The notes below the pieces were generated by a model, which ran no database searches, was not told where the DNA came from, and saw only the letters and a list, made by a program, of their open reading frames with translations. The position numbers and the translations under genes were made by a program. From Sacculina carcini (lineage: Eukaryota; Arthropoda; Thecostraca; Sacculinidae), in contig OU696593.1 of assembly GCA_916048095.2 (NCBI GenBank), positions 4,208,501 through 4,272,500 of the forward strand: a stretch of DNA of 64,000 nucleotides, written 5' to 3'. Below, piece after piece: positions 10,626 through 22,600 of this stretch. Position 1 is the stretch's first letter. Every line of letters starts with the position of its first letter.

Positions 10626-13600
10626 GTTCGCGGCGGCTGTCAGCTGCAGATGTACTGTTTTGTCTGGTCTATTATCGTGGCTCTTCATCACTCTCGTCAC
10701 ATTGCAGTTAAAACGCGTTAACTCACCAATTCACTCATTCATTGGTCCATTCGTTTGTTTACTTGGACATTAGATTATTCGTTTTCCTGTTTTCATTTAC
10801 TCAGTCATTCACTACTGCACTCAATCACTATTGCACGGTGAATTGTGCGCCGCAGCACCAGGCTTCTCAGCTGTTATCTGCGCTCGGTCGCACGTTGCGG
10901 CTGAAGCGCGCCGAGGAGGTGGCCTACGGCATATCACTGCTGCAGGCGTCTGACAGCGACCCGGCCAGCACCAGCACGCGCCAGCACGCCGAGCTGTTTG
11001 TGCAGCGCAAACTGCCCGATCTGATCCGCAGCTACATCGAGTCAGGTGAGTGGTGCCGTGACGGTGCCGTGCTTCTAGCCCACTGTGTGCTCACCTCATG
11101 ACGCAGGACTACTGTGGCTAGTGTTCTGACATTTTTCGATAACAGTACACAGTGTGTAAATGTGTGTAAATGTGTGTTGTATTTGAAACTGTTGTCGTTC
11201 AGACAGATATTGTCGTTGTGAGTTGTGAGCACCGTACTTGTGTGAAGTTATTTATTGTTAGAATAGGCGATATCGTGGCCGGTAGTGTTGTTGTTGTCGC
11301 TCGTGGTTCATCATTGATTGTTTGCGCCCTGTGTCCGGTGTCATTTTGCTGTCCTCAACAATCTACATGTACCATTTGTTTGATGTTGATCTATGGATTT
11401 GTGGTGCGTGGTCCGATACGGTCTGCGATGGTGTTTTCTGCTAAACCAGCGGTTTTTAACCGCTGTGCTGCGATGTTTTTTAACCGGCTTTTAACCGCAC
11501 CTGGTTTAACAACCGCTGGTTTCCTGTGAAATTGAAGAAATGATTCCTGTAAACAATTGAAGAAAGGATGTTTTCACATATGCTTTATGTTTTTTCCTGG
11601 CAAAACAGATTTTTCCTTTCTATTTTTTCCTTTGTATTATCATCTTTTTCATATAGCTATCAATAATTCATTGGGTACGAGTACTGATTGCTGATTTTAT
11701 AATTGTGCGAGCATTGGAAAATGTTAAGTCATTGGTCTAGGCGGCGCTTGACGAGACTCTTCGTGGCTGAATTTAGGGCACCAACGCTCCATAAAGCTAT
11801 TGATCCCGTACACCAGGGAAGCTGGTCTCTGTCTGTCGTCACATTGTTAATAATGCTACTGCAACTGGGAGGTGAATCAACAATATTTCTGGAATCATAT
11901 TTCAAGAACCGTCCTGAACATTTATTTTCTCTGATTCTCCGCTTGTCTATGATCCAACTCGTCATTATCTACAACAGCGCTGATAAGTATACTAAATTGA
12001 GTCGATACATTTACTTGAATTTTAGGAAGTCACTAATCACGGAATTAATGGTTTGAATAGATAAAAAATACATTTATCCTTCTGTCCAACCTCTAATTTC
12101 CCACTGGGCAGGTTTCCCTTCCCCCAATAGTGGAAAATTCTCGGTGGTTACCGACCACTGCTCTTGAATATATTTGCGACTAATATTTATTGCGATATGT
12201 TTGCGGTGTAGTTACTATATCATATAACGGCTATCGAGCATCACGAAGTTCGTATCTGGACTACAGCCCGAAATAGCAACAAGAGTGAAAGTATTGTTTA
12301 TTATTGCTGCAGATTGAATTAACATTTAGGCGTCAATACTCTCTCAATACCGTGTTACATTGCAGCAGTTCTCGGTTGATTTCTGTTGAGTTTGCATCAA
12401 CCGGCTAGATGGTGGCTGGTGGTACGCCAGATAATGTATGTGGTCATATGTTTGTGCCACAACTGGCTAGATGCTGGTTGAAGTGGCTCCATTCTTGATT
12501 GTTTCTCTGTTACAGCTTCTAATCTAACATACGATTCATATAGAACAGTGTTTGTCAACGTGGGTCATGTGGCCCCCTTGGTGTCCACAGGAATTTTCTG
12601 AGGGGTCATAGGACCAAATTTAAAAAATGGGGGCCACCATATTTTCTCACGGGCCACGAAACATTTGTTGAAATAATTGAATCTGTTATATTATTATTGT
12701 CGATGTTGTACATTTCAATCGTGTGTTCCGGTTGTGGCGTTGTTTTGGTTGTCGGTAGAATTAGTCACCGGCACACATGAGCTAATCCTATGCAGAAGTC
12801 GCGTGGCGTGGCGACAATCCATGTGTGTGTGGCCACAATGATTTCTAGGTGGACCACTGACGGTTTCTGGGGGGCCTAAGGACTGTTTAAGGGGGCCACG
12901 GCAAGAACTAATGCTGGCGGGCGAAATTCACTTGGATTGTTTGTTTTCTTGTAATACCACCGGGATTGAGGAGCAGTGGTTGCAGATATGCAGTGGTTGC
13001 CGCGTGCTATAAAAATGAGCGATAATGATCGCTGAGGTCAAATATTTTATCGTTTATCGCAGTTTTCTAAAATTATCGCTCATTCACTTATCGCTAGTCC
13101 CAAAAAAAGAAGAACGATAAACGATAAGATATAAAGATTTTTGTAAACATTAAAAAGTGTGCACGGCGGCAAAAGTCACAACAGCCCGCCTGACGTTTCC
13201 AGACCAGTTCAAGCTGAGAGTAGATATAGGGTAGAGACTAGAAGGATCAACACTGGCTTGTAAGTGAATCCTGAAAAACCTCTGGAAGCTGGCCAATCGC
13301 ATTATCATTCACAGCTGCAGTGCGCCACTCTCGCTGGAGTTCTCGAGTTAGAAGGGTGTGTGCCGCTCTCTCCCATGCGCCTTGACCCACCCCAACCATG
13401 CTCCTTCATGTTGAAGCATGTGACCCCTGTCCTTGAAGACGACATCAAGGAGAGGTTCAACAGGGATATCATCACCTCCATCACATCCACACCTGACAGT
13501 GGCGGATCTAGAGTGCAATTTTGGGAGGCGCTGAAATAATTTTGGGGACTGAAAATTGGGGGCGATCAGTCGTGTACATGCGTCATTATGCAACGTATTT

Positions 13601-16600
13601 TTGCGACAAATTTTATATCAAATTCTGCAGAAAAATATTTCTCTTGACCTTTTTTAGTGAACGTCTCGGTTTTGAGAAGTTGATAGGAACATTTTTGGGG
13701 GGCTTCTGCCTCCTGATCCCCCCTCTGGATCCGCCAGTGACACCTGACTATCCTCTTTCCTCCAGCCTGAACCAGGACTGGTGACTGAAAAGCCTAAAGA
13801 AGCCAGCTACGACCCATTTGCCCTTATGGAGAGCCCCAATGTCGTGTTTGCTTTTTAAAATATTTCAACTAAAAAGGTACTTATCATTTATCGCTTTTTG
13901 TTATCGCAAGTTAAAAATTGTATCGCTATCGTTTTATCGTTTATTGCTTATTGCAGGTTGGGTTTTGAATTTTTATCGTTTATCGTTTATCGCAGGTTGG
14001 GGAAAACATAGTTTTATCGTTATCGCACGTTAGAAAAAAAGTTATCGCAGACACCACTGTTAATATGTTTCGTGTAATGCACATATCCATTGTGAATATA
14101 TGTGAGCATGTGTACCGTAACCACCCGAGTATAATGCTTAGCCAAGTATAATGCTCCCTACACGTTTGAATCGAAAAACTGATCTTTTCTGACATACTCA
14201 AATATATCGGTCCCCCAAGTTTTCAGATTTTTCCGTTAAATAATTTTTCAGGTTTTTATGATTTTTTTAATTTAATTTATTAGCAGATTTTTCGACTCCT
14301 ACAACTTCACTCCCTGTATTATATTGATTGATAAAATACCACAAACGTACCAATAAAATGTATTACATAATTTAATTTCCCCTTACACAGAATTTGACTT
14401 TGCAAACTGAAATTTCTCACATACTCAAGTATTATTTTTTTCCAAGTTTTGGTGTTGAAATTTGGGACGAAAATGGGAGCATTATACTTGGATGATTACG
14501 GTATGTATGCGTGTGTGTGTGTTTATAGCGGATTCGACTGGTGTTGTTGACGAGGGTGGATTACACGAGTGTTCGCCGGAACTGCTGCATCAACTGGTCT
14601 CGTGGCTTCTCTACGCTCCTCCCGAACAACTAGACAAGGTGTTTATACACGGTTCTCATCTCTATAGTCTTCGCTACTGGCCAATATATGCTAGTTTCGT
14701 CTTCTGCACTAGTTTCTGGTAGTTTTTGTTTCTATAATTATTCAGGTATATCCTTGCGTCCTTCCCCAGTCCGTCGTCTGTTCATGGTTTCCTCACTCCT
14801 TTGTGCATAGGTAGGTGCATGATCATGAGATAGTGCTTACACAGCCAGCTCACCTTACACTTTGGGTATAAGGTGAGCTGGCTGTCCACCAAACAGCGTA
14901 TGTGCGTTTGGGTTCGTTTCTGAAAGGGTAGCCCAATTGTCGCAATGCGGGTTTTGTGTGCGCGCAGCCGTGCAGTTTCTGTGCTGGCGGTGACTGCAAA
15001 ACCCGTGCGGCCGGACCTGCGGTGTGCCAGCCGGGGCCGTGAGGCTTTTCCCATGCATAAATTCACGCGAACATTAGCCTCTCCACTGCTGTGTTCAAAT
15101 GCGTAAATTTATAATATAATTAAATTTAGTAATGAGAGTTGCCCTTAGTCCAAGTCCCAAGCGATCTGAGCTATAACAGACACTTCATTCGAATCACAAG
15201 AAATGCGTATATAGCGATTGATGAAGTTTCAGATGATGCCCAGTTAATCATGTAGGAGAGAAAGCCAGCGCTTCAGAGATATTTCTGCGTGAATTTTTCT
15301 CTATATGAGTAGTTCAGTAGCTGTCGCATCGAACACACAGATGCATTATTGGTCGAATTCATGGAATAGGGATCTGGTTGCAGCATTTCGAACAACGTGT
15401 TGGTCAAATATCGCAGCTCTTTTACAGTGGGGTTTTGCCCTGGGAGCAAACACCAAGGGGATTTTTGTTTTCTTTTTGAAGTTGATAAGCACTCTGATTA
15501 ACAATTCAATATGATGAGGCTATTATACGATTCCGGATGTTACCTAATAAAAGTATCGTTTGTTTTCTTCTTGAGACTGACAACGCTAAACTGACTTGCT
15601 ATTGCGAGTATTACGAGAATGTTTCATTGCTTGAGGTGTCGAATTTTTATATTTGTTTCTGTACAGCAAATGCAGAATGAATATGATTGAACGGTGCGTT
15701 GATCGTTTGCGTTGTCTCGATTGGTTCAATTAGAACGACTTTTAGTTAGTATATTTTAGCATATTTTTGTGTTGTTTGCTAACATTCGGCCGCCACCGTT
15801 CTGACGCTGCAGGCGGCCGACTCACAGGAAGCATTCGTCGACGCCGTGCGACACGATTTTCCGCGCGCTCTCGTGCCCGTCGTGTTTGCACCGCTCATCT
15901 ATCCGGACGCCGCCGACTTGCCGCGCACTAAAATCGCCGTCGAATCGTCGACCATGGCGCTGAACAGTGCGTGCGTCGGCACATCAGCCGGAGTTGCAAC
16001 ATCGACGGCTGCAGGAGGCGTCACCACATCAACACCCGCCATCAATCTGGTGCGTCTTTTTCTGTGTGTCGGTGTGTACCAGCGTCTGTGTGTGTGTGTG
16101 TGTGTGTGTGTCTTTTTGTACGCGTGAGTCCGCCCATCGGTGCATCTGTGTCTGTCTGCTTGTGTGTATGAATATGTCGTTGGTGTATGTGTGTGCATAT
16201 GTTGTCTTGTTTGTGCGTCTGTCTGTGTCGCATTGTTTGTCATGTTATGTCGTGCCGTGCTCGGTATCATTCGGCACAGGCGACAATTGTCGCTGACAGG
16301 CTCGCACGCTCACTGTCGCACAGCACAGTGCGTGCACGTCACAAGAGGCTAGATCAGTGCTGCTTAAACCCCGAGGTCGCCACCTAAAGCTGGGTTGTCA
16401 ATGTATTTTATTGGGTCGCTTAATGCGTGTACAATTATTTTTGCCACTAAAATATGGTATAATTAGTTACTGTAATAATCAAAACTAATGGTGCATTGTC
16501 CTAGCATTCTAAACAAACCATGGTTGTAGTTTAATCATGATTTCATCGAAGTACAACTTGATTAATTTTAATTATGATATTTGCATATAAAGCCAGTATG

Positions 16601-17276
16601 TACCTCCGTAGGCTTGGATCGTTGTGCTTGATTTATGTAAACTTTTTAATGTGATGAAATCTCAAATGTGTAGGCTAAGATATTCGTGGAAGTTTGCCAA
16701 CTTTTTTATTTCAACATATTTCAAAATTTCAACACACGCATTTTCATGCTGGCATTCCACACAGTCCAGGTTTGAATGGTAGCAGAAAAACTGTCAACCA
16801 AATTTGAGGCCAATCTAACTGCATTCATAGCATTCATTGCTACGTCACTATGATATTTTTGCCGTAATACCTCATATCAGAGAACTGTATGAGGATAGTT
16901 GATTTCATTGTAATTATAGTTTATGCTTTTAATTATTTGCTGTATTGTGCGGTTATTTCTTTCAACATATAAGTTGTATTACACGCAACGTGTAAGTAAT
17001 ATTGTATAATGTGGTAGTGTAGTATAATGTGGTATAATATGGTAGGTATATGCAGTTAATGAAAATGTGTCGTATTGTTCACAATGTATTTAATGTTAAT
17101 ATATATTATTTGTCGTAGCGTAACAAATAATCATTTTACATTGATGTATGGGCAGTAATTTGAAGGAATACATAACCTTCATTGGACAACGATACTGTTC
17201 TCAGGGTTATCTGATCATTGTTCACTGTGTGAGTTATTCATGTGTATATATATGTGTGTGTGCTCGTGTGTGTGTG

Positions 17277-17314
<38 letters not shown>

Positions 17315-19571
17315 ACGCAGTTGGATGGCACCCTGGCCGAGTACATAATGGAGGTGGGCTACTCGGTGTGCAGCTCGGTGGACGAGTGTCGTCGCCACTT
17401 GCTGGCCCATGTCGGCGGCGGTGTTTCTAGCTCATCGTCATGCTCAATGTCTGCCGCCACGCCCACGCACCAACTGTCGCCGGCGTGTGTGGCGCGAGTG
17501 CTCGCTGCTATGCTGCGAACGTACAGTGGCCACTCGACGCCAGCCACGGCCCTGGCGGTGTCTGGTGGTGCCGGCACTGCGGCGTCCGTGTGGTCCTCCG
17601 ACACGACTGCCACGACCAGCCTCGCTGCCTGCTCAGCCGGTGCTGGTGTGGGCACTGAGGCGCCTCACACGTGGAATATGGACGTGTTTGTGCGAACTGT
17701 GCACGAACTGGTGCGTTGCATTTGTGTGTATGTGTTTCAGTGTGTGCAACCATGAGTGACTTGGCATGTATGTGCGTGTGTGTAGTGAACGTGTTGATTT
17801 ACCTCGTTATCACTGGATATCGGTAGCATTTGGTGTCACATCAAACTCATGTGATGTTCGCATTACATGCACCATATGTGTGTCTGTTTACACTCATTTA
17901 CTACTGCGTATGTTCACTGGTTTTTCGTGCATGATGTCTGGCATACGTGCGTGTACAACGTACTCGTACATCGTGTGTGTACTGCTGTGTGTGTGTGGGT
18001 AGTGGCCGGCGACATCCTGGAAGGAGGTGGTGTACAATCTGGACCACGCCGGTTTCCAGGTGGCCGACCGGCGCTCTCTGTGCGTGCTGACACAGGCGCT
18101 GATGCTGGCGTTGCGCCTGCAACAGCACGGCGCCACCACGGCCGCGCCACCACTTGCCACCAACACTGCCACTGCGGCGGCTGAGACGACCGTCAAATTC
18201 CCCGTGGAAATGCTGTATCGCGTGTGGAAAAACGCCGACAGCCAGGTGACTGACTAATGTTTAGACAAGTGCTGTTAAGAAGCACTTAAGACACACCGTA
18301 AGACGACATTCAAAAGACGGGGACCACAATGCTTTTTTCACCGGTCACGAAAGATAACATGTTGAAACAGTTTTGTTCTTCATGTTATTACTGTCGATGT
18401 TATACATTTCAATCGTGTGATCCGCCGCGAAAGTGAGACCCCCGGTGTTTCGCTGGCGCGTGCGCTTGATCTGTCGACGTTCGTGTATGTCTGTGCGCTA
18501 ACCCCATATATACGTAGTCTTGGTGTTATTCTGGTGGTGGTTGCAAATAGTGACCGGCATACAGAATCTAGAGAAGTCGTGTCGTGACGATCCATGTGTG
18601 ATTGGAACCACGAGCACTTCCAGGCGAGCCCAGGAGCTTTTCTGGGGGCCGCTAGGACTCGCATTGTGTTGAAGAGTGGCATGACAAGAAAAAGGCTGAA
18701 AAATACTGATCCAGTGGGTGTGTTTATGAAACCCATGACGTATGTTGTGGATATTGCAGTCTGATTTACTGTTCTGAATTAGTGTTTGCATTGGTGCTGT
18801 GAGAGTGTTTAGCGAGTTTGTGCGGTGATTTTTTCGGCGGTATGAAGTGAAGATAATGTCAGTGCAAAGTTGATTGGGCAGGAATTTCGATACTTGTAGT
18901 CGGTTAATATGCGCGGACAGTGTGGTGTGGTGTGTGTTTGTGGTTGTCATTATTATACTGATGTTTCTTTGTGTATTGCTCAGTATTATCATTGATACAC
19001 TACTACACATGTAGTTTACCGTGTAGTTTGCGTTTAAAGTTTTCTCTGATGTCCAGCATTGTTGAGATATGTTTGAATTCGGTTCGAATGTACATGTTTT
19101 CCATTGCAGTATCCACCAAGCTGGTGCTCTACAGAAAGTGGACCAATTGTTAAAGAGCCAACTCAATATTGCGGCGTGTAAACAGAGCAGTGTCATTACT
19201 TGTTCTCTTTAATCCGACCATATTGTGCGGATTCGTTTGTCATTTTTGAGTTTTGCTTAGACGCGTGACATACCAGATATCCACACCATCGGAACACGGG
19301 GGTCTTGACTTATTGTTTCTTCTCTCTATAAACACCTTGTTTATGTTTGTGTTTTGTTGCTATGGTGTTGACGACAACACGCACAGCTGTCCTACATCAA
19401 CCAGATACTGAAGAACTCGGACGTCTTCTGCCTGGCCGATCACGCGTGCCATATGGTTGATGTCAGTCATCTGAAAGTGGCGCCCGACAAGGACAACAAG
19501 GACATTAATACATGGTCAGTGAGGCAATGTGTGACTGTCTGTCTGTGTGTGAGTGTCTGTGTGTGTGTGTG

Positions 19572-19612
<41 letters not shown>

Positions 19613-22600
19613 TTATCACTGTATCATTTGCACTTCGCTTATCGCTTATTCAATTCATGCATCCTTGCTTTCCCGCTCTTGTTTTCTATACACGATCATT
19701 TTATTTCATTTTTTGTAACAACTATCCCGTCTTCTATTCACTTATCGTTTTAATATGATCTTTTGTTCTATGTACTCGGGGTGCTTTGCCATCATTTGCC
19801 ATCTTTTTGACGACAGGAGCTCGTCTGTGTAACGCTTCATCTAAGCACATATTTGTTGACGTGATTTTCATTATTGTGTTGTGCAATAATGCACAGTTCA
19901 TTCCTTATTTTCCATGTCTTTTCTGGCTGTTTGATTCGATATATGTCGCTTCTATGCGGGTTTGGTGTGCATAAATTAGCTCCATGTCCGCCCCTTTTGC
20001 TGACATAGTGTCACTGCGCCATTATTGCTGTATATTCTGGTAAGTGTGTGCGTGTGGCCATTATCATTGGGATGTTTAGTGTTTTTGTGTGCCATTTCCT
20101 GTGCGCTCATATGAACCAATATTATCTACAGCGTGCAATCAACGCAGCACGTACGGCGGTCTCCTTGTTAGGGCATCGCGAATAGTTCAGTAGCGACCTT
20201 CTAACTAGGTGTATGTGTGCGTGTTTGTGTGTTCCTATGTTGGTGCGACGCACGTAGGCGCTGCACGGAACTGGTGCAGCTTCTGCTCAACCTGGCCGAT
20301 CATGGCTACTCGTTCGTAGTGCAGGAGTTGTTCAAGTTCCCGGTGCAACAGTGTCCCGACGTGTTCCTGTTGGCTGTACTGGCGGCCGGCAGCGGCACAA
20401 GACTGGCACACGAGCTCGTCTCCAGCCTGCTGTTTGTCTTTCTCGGTGAGGAGCTGACTTCGATTGTGTATGTCAACCAGTGTGTCATTTGTCATTCATT
20501 TGTCTATTATTTGCTCTAGTCGTGGTCTTCATTCGTTGTGTTCACGTTAATCTCCGTTGGATCCAGTCATTATGTCCTTATTTGTTTTTCTTCTCTGGTG
20601 ATTTCTTCGTTATATTCCAGTGGTCATATCTTCATTTTATCCTGGTGATAATATTATAGTAGTGGTAATGCTTAATTTTTTCCCATTGCTGATGGTACAT
20701 TCATTATAGTTATGACGGGGCTCAAACGTTTTAGTCTCTCGGCTTTGTCAGGCACTCAGTAGCTGGCGACAATTTTATTGATTCTAAAAAATTATTGCGG
20801 GTGCATGAATAAACCTCGATTTGAATGTGCGTGTCGGTGTTTACGTGTGTGTGTGTGTGACTATGTGCCAGCTGGCCACCATCCGAACAGTTCGGCCGTG
20901 TTGCACCAGGCGTGGCACTGTGGTGGCGCCGCCAGTGGTGGCGTGACAACTGGTGGCGCCGGTGTAACGTCGGCGGGCGCCACTCACACGCTGATCGTGC
21001 ATGCGATGATCGAGTGGCACCGGCAGGCAGATACCGACCAGACCCGTCTGTCACGCATCCTCGACGTGGCGCAAGATCTCAAGGTAACGTGTTCAGTGAG
21101 AGTGAGAGAGAGAGGCATTGTGTGTGACTTGTATGTGACTGAGAGTATGAGAGAGAGGAAGGGTGTGGGATGGTCTGTATGAGTGTTAGATTGTGCGTAT
21201 GCATCTCAGAGATGGAGCTCAGTGTGTATATGAGATAGCATGTTTGTATGCTATGAGATAGCATATGCGAGACTTTCTGGTCGAGAGATAATTTATGTGT
21301 ATGCGAATGCGTGTTCGCTTGCATGTGAATATGTCGAGTTTCACCTCACTTGTGTTTTGTGGGTAGTGCATATCCTGGGTTTTGTTGCCTGTTCATAGTG
21401 GGATATGATTCTTTCGGTTGTATATGAGCTATTCTTCTGGTTCGTATTTCTTAGCTGGTAGGTTTTTCTAAGTGGCCTTGGTGTGTGCGGTTACGTCGGG
21501 GTTTAATTCAGCTGATTGCACTCAGAGTTGGGTGGGCGGGAGTTTTTCTGCCGTTTTGTTTTCTCGAGCACATCAGTGATTCAGCTCCGCACCAGTCTTT
21601 GGGTATTTGTTTGTTTAAGTGTTGGCCATCCACGTTATGGGTTTCTGTTTGTTCATAGTAAAGCGAGGGTTAAATATTTATTGACCTTGATTTGTAACCG
21701 TCACACGTGACGGAGGTGTGGACTGATAAACACCAGCTCTCTTCTCGTAACTCGCGCTATTCCATAATCACCTCTGCGCAGTGGCGCTGCAGGTGGATGG
21801 TGTGTTGGCGTCATTCCCCATGAAGCATGCAATCATTGCTGACGTTTGGTTTCATCCAATTAATGAATCCAAGAATCTCAATCCGAGAATTTATGCCAGT
21901 GTGTCTAGTTGTGTCTCTAATGTGCTACTCATCCTGGCACGTTATCCACATTAGTTGTTCGTTGGTCTATGATAATGCTCAATGTATGACAATGGTCTTC
22001 CCCTTCAGGACACAGCGAGATGTCAATACGTTCACACCTCTATTGTGTATGATGGCTGTGTACTATGGTTGTCAATATTGTCACAACGAAAATTGTGTAA
22101 TAACAGTGCGTGTGTGTTCGTGCAGGCTTTGTCGCTGCTTCTCAACTACCAGTCGTACCCGTTTGCTATTGATTTGGCGTGTTTAGCGTCTCGTCGCGAG
22201 TACCTCAAGCTGGACAAATGGATGTCGGATAAAGTGCACGAGCATGGGGAGCCGTTCATGGCCGCCTGCGTCAAGTTCCTGCAGGTGATACAAGCTGCAC
22301 TTGCTCACCTCTTGAATCTTTATGCGCCATATTATGTTATGATCGCATAACATAGTCGTCACATTGCCTCACGATCCGCATGAGCTTGCTACCAAGTGGG
22401 CTTTTGATATTGTGACATCATAAGTGACAAGCTTGAGACTCAGTAGCGGTTGACCTCAGTTTGTTTACTCTTCCGCCTCGTAACCCCGCTTTTTCGTGTA
22501 TTCACAACTTCTTGACCTCACAATGTCTTGACCCGGTGTACTTCCAATGTCGCGTCTACTGAATCAAATGTGTTTGGAAATGAACCGGAAAGTGCAGGTG

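Larger units (their letters stand above)
11046..14528. other. CNOT1 intron 2, rich in DNA-transposon relics
   Basis: A 3.5-kb intron holding a short inverted-repeat element (11,443-11,522), a hAT-like MITE (12,546-12,915) and a hAT-like element with a nested MITE (12,989-14,059). These are listed separately. The remainder is AT-rich with no gene. Confidence 0.8.
14639..15812. other. CNOT1 intron 3
   Basis: Holds a perfect hairpin (14,842-14,884) and a copy of a SINE-like repeat (14,890-15,045), listed separately. No gene is seen in the rest. Confidence 0.7.

Noticed and set aside
15899-16270. Minus-strand HTHT-rich frames opposite exon 4
   Set aside because: Antisense shadow of CNOT1 exon 4 plus a CA tract.
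16354-17100. hAT element in intron 4
   Set aside because: Left end resembles a hAT terminus, but no matching right end or target duplication could be seen.
18498-19196. 232-codon minus-strand open frame in intron 6
   Set aside because: No resemblance to any protein, low-complexity composition, and it overlaps a non-coding MITE.
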